A DNA stretch of 64,000 bases, taken from contig CP150589.1 in assembly GCA_049487715.1 (NCBI GenBank), positions 1 through 64,000 of the forward strand, given 5' to 3'. This document shows, one piece after another, positions 27,979-37,812 of this stretch. Position 1 is the stretch's first letter. Each line of letters opens with the position of its first letter. Under the pieces are notes generated by a model. That model was not told where the DNA came from and made no database searches. It worked only from the letters and a program-made list of their open reading frames with translations. Source of the stretch: Pycnococcus provasolii. Lineage: Eukaryota; Chlorophyta; Pseudoscourfieldiophyceae; Pseudoscourfieldiales. A program made the position numbers and the translations under genes.

Positions 27979-28560
27979 TCAGTGGCTGTGCTCGTGAACG
28001 GCGGCCGCGTTCCCGACCGATCCCAGCCGAACAGCCTTGCGCCAGTTGCCCGGCTGCCCTTTGGCGCTGCCGGACATCGTCTGGCCGTCCTCCGCAATCA
28101 CCAGCTCGTACTCGCCATACTTGCCCCAGCTGATGTAGAGGAGCGGCGTGGCGGTCTCGTCGTTGCTGAGGCTCCAGTGCGAGTGCGCTGGGAATTCGGC
28201 GCAGACGAAGTGGTTGTAGCCGTCCGCGCGGAACTCGATTTTGAACTTGCCGCCCGGGTGCTCCAGCTCCCACTCGGAGTCCATGAGCATCTTCTCCGCC
28301 GTCGAGAAGGGCCGCTTGAGCTTCATCTTGCGCCAGCTCTCGGGTTTGCCGACCAACGCGCCCGAGAACGAACGCGTCGCCGGGTCCGTGATCGTCAGCT
28401 TGTACTCGCCGAACTTGCCGAAGTTGATCTCGAGCTCTCCCGCCTCTGTCGCGTGCCACTCGGCCTTGCACTGAAACTTGGGGGCGAAGAAGCGGCCGTT
28501 CGAGCGGAGGTGCACGTCGAACACGCCGTGCGGGTGCTCAAAGTCGTACACGCCCTCCAT
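27979..28560 (-). CDS. Small protein made of two ~85-residue beta-rich repeats
   Basis: 193 residues from an ATG. The two halves align: MEGVYDFEHPHGVFDVHLRSNG...INFGKFGEYKLTI...GKPESWRKMK (1-~93) and SEWELEHPGGKFKIEFRADG...ISWGKYGEYELVI...GQPGNWRKAV (~95-180). Each half has alternating strands ending with W(G)K(F/Y)GEY and a (P/G)xxWRK segment, suggesting a small beta-barrel duplicated in tandem. No signal peptide; the tail ends HEHSH, a possible metal site. It looks like a conserved algal protein of unknown function. Confidence 0.8.
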   Translation of the reverse strand: MEGVYDFEHPHGVFDVHLRSNGRFFAPKFQCKAEWHATEAGELEINFGKFGEYKLTITDPATRSFSGALVGKPESWRKMKLKRPFSTAEKMLMDSEWELEHPGGKFKIEFRADGYNHFVCAEFPAHSHWSLSNDETATPLLYISWGKYGEYELVIAEDGQTMSGSAKGQPGNWRKAVRLGSVGNAAAVHEHSH

Positions 28561-29143
28561 TCTTTCAATATTCTTTCAAGACACACGTACACGTGCTACT
28601 TTTACTGGGCAGGCCACACCTCGGCGTAATGGCGTAATGGGGTGCCAGGGGGCAAACCCACGGGTAGGGAGCGCAGGAGGGTAACCCTACTTAGCTACGA
28701 TAGTTGAGTACCCTCTCTTCCGGACTAAAACCCTAACCGAAGAAAAGGCGTGCACTCAAGACCCTGGCATAGTAGTTAACGTAGGCGGTGCTCAAGCAAG
28801 TGGTGGAACTTACTCGTGAACACCACGTCCGGGTGTTTGTTACAGATATAAATTTAGTACTCCTGAAGATTGTCAGGGGATGCGGCGCGAAATCATGAGT
28901 AACACAAAATACAATTCCGAAGTGCTGTCTACATGAACACACGGTTGTCTGTGTACATGAATTCAAGTCAATGTATCACAACATGTTATTACAATCATAC
29001 AACAAGATCTAACCGAACAGAACAACACTTCAAATAGGATTGTAGGGATAATAATAGCAACAATTACATATTTGATTCATACTATTCACCACCTCCACTC
29101 CGGCGGGCTCCTCTGGTGTCTCCGTGCCTCCATGCTCGGAGAT
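28561..29143. other. Spacer with telomere-like motifs
   Basis: 0.58 kb upstream of the small duplicated-domain gene (minus) and downstream of the ankyrin gene (minus). TAACCCTAC at 28682 and AAAACCCTAACC at 28727-28738 lie ~120 and ~170 bases before the 28560 start. From ~28770 to 29080 it is AT-rich without a gene. Confidence 0.5.
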
Positions 29144-30028
29144 CTACATAGTCATACGGCCAATAGCGGTGACTGGGGACGTAAGTGGTGGCAAAGTCTG
29201 CGTTTGTGTGTGCGCCTGCGCCTCCCTTCGCGCGGTCAGTTCTGGGAAAAGCTGCGCAGTGGCGCGCGTCTCCCGCTCCTCCATTATTGCTAGCGCCTTC
29301 TCCTCCTCCACCGCAGCGTTGATGGCCCGCCTCGCCGTCGCCAATTTCTGTTGTAAAGCCCGCCTCCGCGCCTTGACATCTGTTGTACATGCGGCCTCAA
29401 GGCCAGCCACCGCTGCTGCTACAAGGTGATCAAGGGCTCTTGGCTCATCAATGTCAGTCCACTCAGTCGCCACCGTTGCTGCTGCGTTATTGTCATGTGC
29501 AGAAGACCTTGCCCTTTTCGCGGCAGGAGGCTCCAAATCTTTTTCGTTATGAATGAAGTTGTGCAGTTCTGTGAAGCCAGCCGTCGGTAGCGATGGTGGT
29601 GGTGGAGTTGCTGCTCTCGCCGTTTGATTCGCAGTATCTTCCAAAAGCTTCATCACATCAGCGGAAGCGCCATAATTCCTTGCAAGGTCGATTGGAAGCA
29701 ATCCAATATTGTTTTTCACGTGAACGCCCTCAGGATACGCATGCAAGATTAGTCCAACTACGTCATAGGGAGCTTTATTTGCTGCCGCCACGTGCAGGGG
29801 TAGATTCCCGGATTTGTTCAGTTTTTCAGCACCCTCAGGATACGCATCCAAGAGTTTTGAAACGACGTCATAGGGGGCTTTATTTGCTGCCGCCAAGTGC
29901 AAGGGTAGATACCCGACGCTGTCCTCCTTCTCCTTCACCTCCTCCTTCCCCTCTGGTGTCTCGAGGCGAGCGCATACTTCCGTCCACTTCTTGTAAATAA
30001 TAAACCTGTGCAGTTTTGTGAAGACCAT
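29144..30028 (-). CDS. Ankyrin-repeat protein with near-identical repeats
   Basis: 294 residues from an ATG. Three ankyrin-type units occupy ~35-140: LPLHLAAANKAPYDVVSKLL, LPLHVAAANKAPYDVVGLIL and LPIDLARNYGASADVMKLL, each followed by AYPEG or similar. Two units are near identical in DNA at an offset of 105 bases, a recent tandem duplication. The C-terminal half has a basic AAKRARSS stretch (possible nuclear signal) and an Ala/Arg/Glu helix (KARRRALQQKLATARRAINA). Protein-protein scaffold by family; partner unknown. Confidence 0.8.
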   Translation of the reverse strand: MVFTKLHRFIIYKKWTEVCARLETPEGKEEVKEKEDSVGYLPLHLAAANKAPYDVVSKLLDAYPEGAEKLNKSGNLPLHVAAANKAPYDVVGLILHAYPEGVHVKNNIGLLPIDLARNYGASADVMKLLEDTANQTARAATPPPPSLPTAGFTELHNFIHNEKDLEPPAAKRARSSAHDNNAAATVATEWTDIDEPRALDHLVAAAVAGLEAACTTDVKARRRALQQKLATARRAINAAVEEEKALAIMEERETRATAQLFPELTARREAQAHTQTQTLPPLTSPVTAIGRMTM

Positions 30029-30492
30029 CGTCGTCCGAGTCGGCCAGCTCAGTCACGGAGGGCGCTGTGTGAGCGGTTTCGCGAGAGTGCTGTGCGTGTC
30101 GAGCTCTCTACGGGTAGAGGGGTTGGGCGCTGCAGCCAGTCTTTTTCCCGTAGACGCGACTTTCGCGCACCGACAAACGAACGCCGCTCTGCCTCTCCTC
30201 CGCTGTCTCGCAAGATCGTCCCGTGAAAGATGCGACACGGCGTGCGCGAGTCTTTGATGTCGGCGAGGCCAAACGTAGCACTGCAAGGTGCACCACAAAG
30301 GCTGCCAGACAGCTCGTGGTAAGAAGAATCGACGCAACGCACACGCGAGACCTGTGCGGCACCTCTTGAGATTCGCGCAAACAAACAAACACAGACAACA
30401 CGCCGTTTCGTAGGTTGGAAATTAACCTGCCTTGGCGTCGTCAAGTAGGTAAGATGATGGCCGACGAAAGAACGACGCTGATGTCGTCTTCC

Positions 30493-30544
30493 TAAAACCC
30501 TAACCCTTTTCCTAACCCTAACCCTAACCCTTTTCCTAAAACCC
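30493..30544 (+). promoter_or_regulatory. Telomere-like block upstream of coiled-coil gene
   Basis: AAAACCCTAACCC, then TAACCCTAACCCTAACCC, and a further CCTAAAACCC, separated by TTTTC. It lies 118-169 bases before the ATG at 30662, in the shared region with the divergent ankyrin gene. Confidence 0.6.
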
Positions 30545-30661
30545 GAACCAAGAAGTTCGAATTCCTCCCACCAAAAATCAGGCGCCCTTAAGAAAAAACA
30601 TCGTTGAAAACTCTCATTTTTCAAATACGCAAACTGACAGATAGAATAAATAATTAATAAT

Positions 30662-31756
30662 ATGTCCTCCTCCTCCCCTTCCTCCTCTTTTAAGGGTGAT
30701 TGTGATTTACCCTTAAGTGAATATGCGTCTTTAAAAAAGTCGCTCTCATTAAAGGGTTGGAGAGACTCCTCGAAGACTTCGAAGAAGAATCATGCTCATG
30801 ACGAGGTAGGAATGCAGACTTTGAGTTCTCAGAAGAATTCTTCTTCGTCGTCGTCGTCGTCCTTGGTGACGGTAACCATGGCGCCTCGTACGCCTACTCG
30901 GGCACATGTACCTGCTGTAGGAGTCGGAGTCGGCGTACCTGGAGAAGTCAGTCCCTCTTGGGAGACGCGTGCGCTCTCTGCGGAACGACGCGCTCTCGAC
31001 CTGAACGACGAAATCGACGCCTTAAAAGCGTCGTTGGAAGAACAAACATCTTTGTGCAAAAACATGAAAGAACAAACACAAAAGGCCGCGAAGAAGCACG
31101 ACGCGCAAATGGAAACGCTCAAGCAGAAACTCAACGACGCACGAACGGATGCAGACCAACATAAGCAACGAGCAAACGACGCGGAGGCGAGAGCAGCTGA
31201 GGCCCAACAAGCGTCGAAGGAAGCAAAAGAGGCGGCGCGATCCATGCTTGCGGAGGAAATTGCTAACATCAAAGATATCGCAAGGGAACAGTGCAGGGAG
31301 GTGCTAGCTTCCGAGGAGCAGTGGAGAAGCCGCGCTGCGACAGCAGAACGCGAACTCAAGGCTGCCAAGTCGCGCGTCGAAGATGCGGAAATACGAACGA
31401 AGGCGGCGGAGATGGCGGCCAAGGAGGCACTTGGAGAAAAGGCGGACGCCGTCGACGCCGCAGACGCCGCAGACGCACGAGCGGATGCGGAGAGGTGCCG
31501 TGCAGAGGTGGCTGAAGCTGCTGTGGACGAGGCGCGGCGTGCCAGCGAAGAAGCTAGGCGCGATGCCGCTTCCCGCGAGAAGCGTATTCGCGAACTCGAG
31601 GAGGCGCTTGAGCTGGCGCAAGCAGCCGTGCGTGAGGCACGCAAAAGTAGAGATGAGGTGACGCGCGAGAATGAGAGAAGAGGGCGAGCGGTGCTACGCC
31701 TCGAGGCGGAGCTCAGAAAGGTGGAAAGCGAGCTAAGAGAATTCGACGAAAGTTAA
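30662..31756 (+). CDS. Long coiled-coil protein
   Basis: 364 residues from an ATG. The first ~100 residues are Ser/Pro/Val-rich (a Ser run encoded by TCG repeats, GVGVGVP). From ~105 to the end it is one continuous heptad-rich helix with Glu/Lys/Ala (ERRALDLNDEIDALKASLEE, RIRELEEALELAQAAVREAR). No motor, head or membrane segment. Probably a structural filament or tether; I cannot name the family. Confidence 0.75.
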   Translation: MSSSSPSSSFKGDCDLPLSEYASLKKSLSLKGWRDSSKTSKKNHAHDEVGMQTLSSQKNSSSSSSSSLVTVTMAPRTPTRAHVPAVGVGVGVPGEVSPSWETRALSAERRALDLNDEIDALKASLEEQTSLCKNMKEQTQKAAKKHDAQMETLKQKLNDARTDADQHKQRANDAEARAAEAQQASKEAKEAARSMLAEEIANIKDIAREQCREVLASEEQWRSRAATAERELKAAKSRVEDAEIRTKAAEMAAKEALGEKADAVDAADAADARADAERCRAEVAEAAVDEARRASEEARRDAASREKRIRELEEALELAQAAVREARKSRDEVTRENERRGRAVLRLEAELRKVESELREFDES

Positions 31757-31831
31757 GCGGGTCGTTTGTCGTACTGTAAAAACTGCAGAGTCCTGATTTA
31801 CAAAAAAGAACAACTCAACTATCATGAAAGG

Positions 31832-34251
31832 CTATGACTGCCATGCAGGCTGTGGTTTCGGTGTTCCCGCACGTGGCATGGCCACGCGCGGGCTTGGGAA
31901 CACGCGCTGAAGGCGCTCGCGAAGTCCAGTGGATGGTGGAACTTTCACAGACGACCCTGCGCCGCTCGGTGTAGGCTCGTAGGCATGCGTCAGCATTCGA
32001 GCTAGCTTCAGCATGAACGTAATCCCCGTGACGAGCAGTGGTCCGAGTATGGCACCCTCGTAGGCGGGAGAGAACGCCGCCATGCCACCAAACACGGAGA
32101 GAGCGAAAAGGTAGTAGTGCTGACCCGACTCGCTCTGGATCGCCGCATCAGCGAACATGGCAATCAGGTAGTGCACAATAACGCCAGCGAGACCCCAGGC
32201 ACGCGCACCCTTCTCCATCATCAGCACAGCCGGCACGGCCGCAACGCTCGGAGGCACGACGGGAATGGCCGCAAGCACAGCCGCGCCGGCACTGGCGCTG
32301 AAGCAAAGTGGCGCACGCAGTAGCATCAGGAGAAGTAGCATGAAGCTTCCATGGAACGCCGCCTCCTTCAGCACGACAACAAAGACCGCGCGCACGCTCT
32401 CGCCAAGTGCCGATCCCACGGCATTGCGCTCGGAGTCGTCGAGTGGCAGCACGTCTGTGAGAAGCTCTATCGGCGTCTTCTTCGCGCTGAGGAAGTAGAA
32501 GAGCGTGAAGAAGAACGTCAGCACATTGAGGAGAGCACCCGCCACGCCGCTACCGATGGCAACAAGCGCCTTCGTGCTGCCTGCTAGAACGCCATTCGCG
32601 AGAAATCCCATTCGAAATGCCATTCGAAAGGCCACGCGAATCCCGACATTTGCGAGGTCAGCGAAGCTCGCCAGTTGCTCGCTCGCCAGCGCGCTCGCTC
32701 CCGCCACGGCGGCACTGATGGTGCTCGCACCCCCCTTGAGGTCGCCCATGAGTACCTGCGCCCACGCCGCGCGACCTTGCTCGAGCGCCGCGACGAGCTC
32801 CGGGGGAAGCGACAGCCAGTCGGCGGCGGCGACGTCATCCCCGCCTTCCGCGCCGCCCATCCTCTCCATGAGTTCAACCAGAAGCGGCGCGGAGACGTTG
32901 TAGCGAGCAGCCATGGCATCGACGTGGCTCTGCGCATACTCGAGCCACTGTCGCACTTCCTGATTCGATCCAAGAGATGTGAGCAGATCCGCAAACATTT
33001 CCGTCGTGCTGCCATCCGCGGTGCCATTGATCTCCGTGGCATTTTTGCCCCCCAGCTCGAGCACCTTTGACGTCGCGTAGGCCGTTGCATTTCTTCCGAC
33101 GCGGATCTGCGCCGCGACGGCAGTTTGCGCGACGCTGATGGTGACGCGTAGCTCACGAACGACCATTGTTGTGTACAAGCTGAACACCGCAGAGAGCAGC
33201 ACGGCGCCGCCAACAAGCAGCACGACGCTGGCAAGCGTGTGAAGAAGGCTTGCGTCGCTCAGTGTCGAGCAGCACGCGCTGTCAAAGGCTGTCCATGCCC
33301 GGCCAAGCAGGCGTACGGGTAAGGATATGAGCGCGTTGCTTCGCGTCAGCTGACGCTTCGGTTTGACTGCACAGCTGGGAATATCCTTCGAGGGGGTGGT
33401 GGCAAACTCTTCGCTGGACGAGTGCCTTCTGTGAGCTCCCGCCGCCGGCGTTGTGTTTGTCGTCTTGTTTGGCGATCGCCGTCCAAGCGGTGACGCGACA
33501 CGCTCTCTTGCGTTATTTCTTGCGGGCGTTGTCGTTGTCGTTGTCGTCGTCGCTGCTGTCGTCGTCGACGACGCAGTTTCAGCCTACCCACCGCCGCTGC
33601 TTCCCCTGTGTCTCCACGCGGCGACGGCCTGCGTGCCTGCAACAACCGCGAGCGTCGTGATGGCCGCCGCGGGCATTGCGCCTGAGATTCTCGCGACTGC
33701 ATATATGACCCACGCGCGTTTGAGCCACGTGAAGTACGCGTCGGACGCGGGTCGTTCGCTCGCTTCCCCCCTGCGTTTGTTTCTGTGGATCCGAACGACG
33801 AGACGACTAAGTCATACACTGACGTGAATGGCATCGCGCAGAGGTGCAACAGTCCGTTGGTTTTTCGCAGTGATTTTTTCAGACGACTTAAGAGCGCATC
33901 TTTCGGAACTCGAAGTGCGACAGCAAAGAACGTCGCCCACGTGATTGGCCTAAGGAATGGCGATGCCACAGAGAGCACTTGCCATAGCAGTGCTAGGAAC
34001 AAAACCGTCAGTACATTCCCCACAAACACGGACGTGATCAAGTTTCCCACATTGGAAGCAAACGACGACGACGAGGAGGATGCATTGTCAGCATGAGCAT
34101 GGTCACTTGTAGACTGAGCATGGTAAGACGACGAGGAAGGCACCACACCAGGCGTAGTAGCAGTCACCAAAGAAACAGGAGGAGTCCCCTGACCTGACAC
34201 ATGAGGTGCGTGCGGGACAGTTGCCATAGATGTGGGAGGAGGTGCCGTCAT
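31832..34251 (-). CDS. TMEM245/AI-2E-type membrane permease, reading frame in pieces
   Basis: The C-terminal part (31832 to ~33428) carries about seven hydrophobic segments, including LLNVLTFFFTLFYFLSAKKT and AVLAAIPVVPPSVAAVPAVL, characteristic of the AI-2E/PerM permease family. The N-terminal part, ATG at 34251 in another register, has VGNVLTVLFLALLWQVLS..FLRP, matching the start of TMEM245. Between them a segment in the C-terminal register (33811-33588: ASDAYFTWLKRAWVIYAVAR) looks coding but is cut from the rest by a TAG. A GT-AG intron (33587-33429) removes that stop in phase; the register change near 33812-33830 needs another short intron or a frameshift. One gene is likely. Substrate unknown. 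Confidence 0.7.
33429..33587 (-). other. Candidate 159-nt intron in the TMEM245-like gene
   Basis: On the minus strand it begins GTAGGC and ends CTCACAG. It contains the in-frame TAG and a Thr-codon repeat (ACGACGACAACGACAACG), and joining its flanks keeps phase (GG|A). Inferred from splice-like ends and frame only. Confidence 0.5.
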
Positions 34252-34885
34252 GGATGGAGCCGGTTGTTGGAAATGACCCCCCCCCAAAAAAAACACAAAA
34301 ATTCGAAAACCCCTGAGAACTTATTCCCCTACCCTAGGTGGTCGGATACTTATGTCGGAGAGAATGAAAAACTCCAGTAGAATAAAGTGATAAAATAAGT
34401 CGATGAATGAGTGAATTCATTCCAAACACACCGGATACTTATATCGGAGAGAAAGAAAAACTCCAGTAGAATAAAGTGGGAACATAAGTCGACGAATGAG
34501 ACAATTCCAAGGGAGTGCACCACGAAAAAGGTCCGTCCGCGGGGGGAAACCACACCGGTGGTCACCGGGTCCCCTTTTTAACCTTAGGCTGTGTCAATCG
34601 CGGTCAACATTTCACATTCGTGAAAGCGCGACATTTATTCTCACCATTTTATTTTTGTCCTTAAGAACTCGTGCGTGGATCAGCACTTAACTGGTTTGTT
34701 TGGCGTGTCTCCATACTCCTACGATAGGGAGGACTAGAGGGCTTGCTTGCTTGTGTGTGTGTGAGCTGTGAGCTCGGGCTTGCTTGTGTGTGTGTGAGCT
34801 AGCTGTGAGCGAATTTAACGTCGTGTGTGTGTGTGCACAGGCTCTTCAGGCAGACATTTATTTCAGACGTTTATTTAGTTCAAAA
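34252..34885. other. Divergent promoter region
   Basis: 0.63 kb between the TMEM245-like gene and the zinc-ribbon/ankyrin gene. Contains an 89-bp-offset tandem repeat (34343-34503) and GTGTGTGTG/TGAGCT repeats near 34750-34835. No gene seen. Confidence 0.5.
34343..34503. repeat. Tandem duplication, offset 89 bp
   Basis: CGGATACTTATGTCGGAGAG at 34343 and CGGATACTTATATCGGAGAG at 34432 begin two copies of ~72 bases, ending around AAGTCGA(T/C)GAATGAG. A few substitutions and one small indel separate them. It lies in the divergent promoter. Confidence 0.85.
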
Positions 34886-36055
34886 ATGGCCCTTCCTGTC
34901 TCGGCGTCAGACGTTGCTAGGGTCTCTTCACTTCACGCGAATTCACAAAGCGCGGTTTTTGACTCACCTGTTTCGCAAATTCACTCGCAGTCTCAGCAGG
35001 TTCAGCCGCTCCACTCGGCGGCGGAGTTCGCGGCGTGGTACTCGGCACAAGCTCAAGGTGGGGGTTCTTCTCACCAGCAGCAGCCTGGTGCAGCACAGAC
35101 TCAAGCTCAGGCTCAGGCTCCTCCTAGCAGCACCACGGGTGGAGGATTCGACGCGAGACTCTACAACCGATTCTGCACGAAGTGTGGCGTGCAGAATAAC
35201 CCGCCGCCGCCGGGAAGTCCGGTGCCCGTCAACAAGTTCTGCTTCAACTGCGGAACGACGCTCACGAAGCGCATCGCGCAAAACGGGGGGCCGCACAAAC
35301 CAGCCGCCGCTGACAGAATAACGCCGCCGGCGGGCATGCTACGTGCGAGAAACAACGCACTGCTGCCTCCGCCGCCGCCGCCGCACATGCTCATGGACCC
35401 GTCCATGTCCGCGTCAACATCAACACCTGCACGTGCACCTGCAACGTCATCATCAACGTCGCCACCACCACAACCGCAATATGAATACGACGACCTCACG
35501 AACCAGAACGGCAAGGCGTTTCACCTCCTCGTGCGCTGGAACAAGAGTCTAGACGACGCGGACGCGCAGTTAGAGGCGAACCCGCAGCTTCTCGAGTGGC
35601 GAGACGTGCCAGGAAACACCGCTCTGCACATCGCCGCGCAGAACGGACACGACAGCCTCGTCAAGCTGCTTTTATCGAAAGGCGCGAACGTGAACGCGCA
35701 GAATCGCAACGGCAACACGAGCCTGCACATGGCCGTCACATACGAGCTCCAAAGCACCGTCAATTTGCTCGTGAGTTCCGGGGCGGACGCGAACTTGTGC
35801 AACAAATACGGCTTCAAGGCGAACACAGGCTTGAACGGCGACCTGGGCAACGATGGCTTCGCGAGCCCGCTCGACCGCTTCAAGGGTGCCCGCACGGAGC
35901 ACGACGCCATGTCGGCGCTGACGGACGCGCTGCACCTTCACGACGACCTATTCGACAAGGCGAAGTTCGCGGCGGAGGTTTTGAAAAAGCGCGCGGACGC
36001 GAATGTATTCACGCCTAACGTCGAGGCGAAAGCGCGCGAGGTGCTTCACCGTTGA
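34886..36055 (+). CDS. Zinc-ribbon plus ankyrin-repeat protein
   Basis: 389 residues from the ATG at 34886 (MALPVSASD); the frame runs upstream from TG-rich sequence, which I take as 5' UTR. Residues ~93-123 form a CxxC...CxxC zinc ribbon: FCTKCGVQNNPPPPG and FCFNCGTTLTK. After a Pro/Ser linker, ankyrin repeats (~228-300) include NTALHIAAQNGHDSLVKLLL and NTSLHMAVTYELQSTVNLLV, and a diverged unit with DANLCNKYGFKA. The C-terminus (~310-389) is helical. No membrane segment. Likely a scaffold; the pairing is not a named family to me. Confidence 0.85.
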   Translation: MALPVSASDVARVSSLHANSQSAVFDSPVSQIHSQSQQVQPLHSAAEFAAWYSAQAQGGGSSHQQQPGAAQTQAQAQAPPSSTTGGGFDARLYNRFCTKCGVQNNPPPPGSPVPVNKFCFNCGTTLTKRIAQNGGPHKPAAADRITPPAGMLRARNNALLPPPPPPHMLMDPSMSASTSTPARAPATSSSTSPPPQPQYEYDDLTNQNGKAFHLLVRWNKSLDDADAQLEANPQLLEWRDVPGNTALHIAAQNGHDSLVKLLLSKGANVNAQNRNGNTSLHMAVTYELQSTVNLLVSSGADANLCNKYGFKANTGLNGDLGNDGFASPLDRFKGARTEHDAMSALTDALHLHDDLFDKAKFAAEVLKKRADANVFTPNVEAKAREVLHR

Positions 36056-36093
36056 ACGCTCAACCTCGTAACATATTAAACAAAACTTCCGTC

Positions 36094-37409
36094 TCAGAAA
36101 TAACGACACGTCGGACACAAGCAGTGCACGTCGTGATACCTCCGAAAGGCGAGATCGCCGGTGTCGGGAAGTGCCCACCCGCTTTCCTCGTCGTTGTCGT
36201 AGTCACTTACCTCGAAGTACTCGAAGAAAGCTTCGTCTTCGGTGGGAATGTCGCCGTAAGTCTCGACTTCCCAGGCCGGCCTTTCACTCGACCTGACGAG
36301 CGCTTTGAACTCTTCGAGCGCCTCGTCGTAAATCTCACGAGCGAAGTTGTACTCCGCCTCGAGCGTGTCGAGCTGCGCCGCCTTCATGGAGACGAACCGA
36401 TCCGTGTCCGTGTCAGCGCGAATCGCACCTTTGTCACTCACAAAATCTGCGACTTTGCCTAGAGCCGCCGACATTGTTTCAGGCACATTCTCAGCCGCAA
36501 CACGAATGTTCGCCGCATCGTCGGTCGCACTCATTCTCATTGTTTTGCCTCTACGAACGTTCGCGACAACTTCCACCGCCTTCTTCTTGCACGAGTCCAT
36601 CACCGCAGTCAAACGGCGCAAAAGTCCGAGCGTTGACGTATCCACGAAGGTCTCAACCTCGTTTGGTACTTCACGACGATTCGCCCATTCCTCTCGGAGC
36701 CTCCTCTTTTCTTCATCGGTCTTTGCGTTGTCTTCAGCATGGGAGTGTTGACTGGAGAGATGCATGCGACGTGCCTCCTGAAGCATCCAGCCCCCTCGAC
36801 GCAGCTTCTTCACGTCCGTAATGAGCTGGCGGGATCGGTTGACTAACCCGTACACGCGTGGAGCGAGTTTTCTCGCGGCGGTCATGACGACCACTCGCTT
36901 TGCCGCCGCCTCTGTTTTCTTCCTTGCTTCCATGTACGCGCCCACTTCCTCGCACATGTCCACGAGGTTCTCAGGCGCGTTGCGCGTGCCTTGGTAAAAT
37001 TTGCGAGCGTCTTCGAGAAACACAACTGAACTCGCATCACCGTCACCGATGCACCCGTAGCACGTTTTATCTGCCACCTTGCATAGCTCGCACGACGTCG
37101 CGTGGTGACCTGGCTCAGAGTGCAAGTGCAAGCAGTCAGGCAGTAAAGGGATATCGCTGTAGGATACGTTCGTTCGAATCGCAAATTCGAGCTTGCACGT
37201 CGCTGTTTTCGCCGCCTCCAGACCTTCTTTCGAGAGACGTGCAGCTTTCAGAGCTCAAGGCCTTGAGATCCACCACAGCTCCAGAGGGACCACCAGCAAC
37301 AGAGAGACGACGCTGATGAAGACCCTGAAGACGACGCTTGCCAAGAAGAGAAGCATTATGAATATTATGATTTGTGACGCCTGCTACTACGTCTCTAGCC
37401 GACGACGAT

Positions 37410-37447
<38 letters not shown>

Positions 37448-37507
37448 TGCTGAAGCTGAAGCTGAAGCTATTCCTGCTCCGACTGCACCTGCAACGTCGT
37501 CCGCCAT
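36094..37507 (-). CDS. Unknown protein with CxxC motifs; probable spliced 5' exon
   Basis: The main frame runs from ~37254 to 36094 and has no ATG near its start. Its first part reads KLEFAIRTNVSYSDIPLLPD then CELC..CYGC, a possible zinc site, followed by a long helical region (MEARKKTEAAAKRVVVMTAA, LREEWANRREVPNEVE) and an acidic C-terminus ending CLCPTCRYF with another CxxC. Just upstream, in a different register, an ATG at 37507 starts MADDVAGAVGAG, an Ala/Gly run, then LLGKRRLQGLHQRRLSVAGG. Joining the two needs a short intron around 37250-37330; several AG acceptors exist there and I cannot choose. Family unknown. Confidence 0.6.
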
Positions 37508-37604
37508 GATGGTTGTCCCAACCTCTGACACAACGTCAAAACATGTTCCGGAAAAAAAACAGAGGGCACAGACAGGTGAGGTGGCACAGACCCCAAACGC
37601 AAAA

Positions 37605-37640
37605 CTAGCCCTAACCCGGTCCCCCTATGTACCCTAACTG
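37605..37640 (+). promoter_or_regulatory. Telomere-like motifs in divergent promoter
   Basis: CTAGCCCTAACCCGGT and, 26 bases on, ACCCTAACTGG, between the divergent gene starting at 37507 and the aldo/keto reductase at 37813. Confidence 0.5.
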
Positions 37641-37812
37641 GTTACAGGTGGTTGGGTTGGGTTGGGGATCCCCCGTTGTCCATTGAAGGTGGGATCCCCT
37701 AAGGCCTAAGGAAATCTGAAATGCCCTAATAACAGCCACTCACTCCATCACGTACACGTCACACACTCCGCTCCATTCCATTCCATGTTTTGATTGGTTG
37801 GGAACATCATTC

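Noticed and set aside
30049-30624. 191-residue minus-strand frame
   Set aside because: Contains RVRVRVRKRVRV-like text produced by telomere-like repeats; not protein-like.
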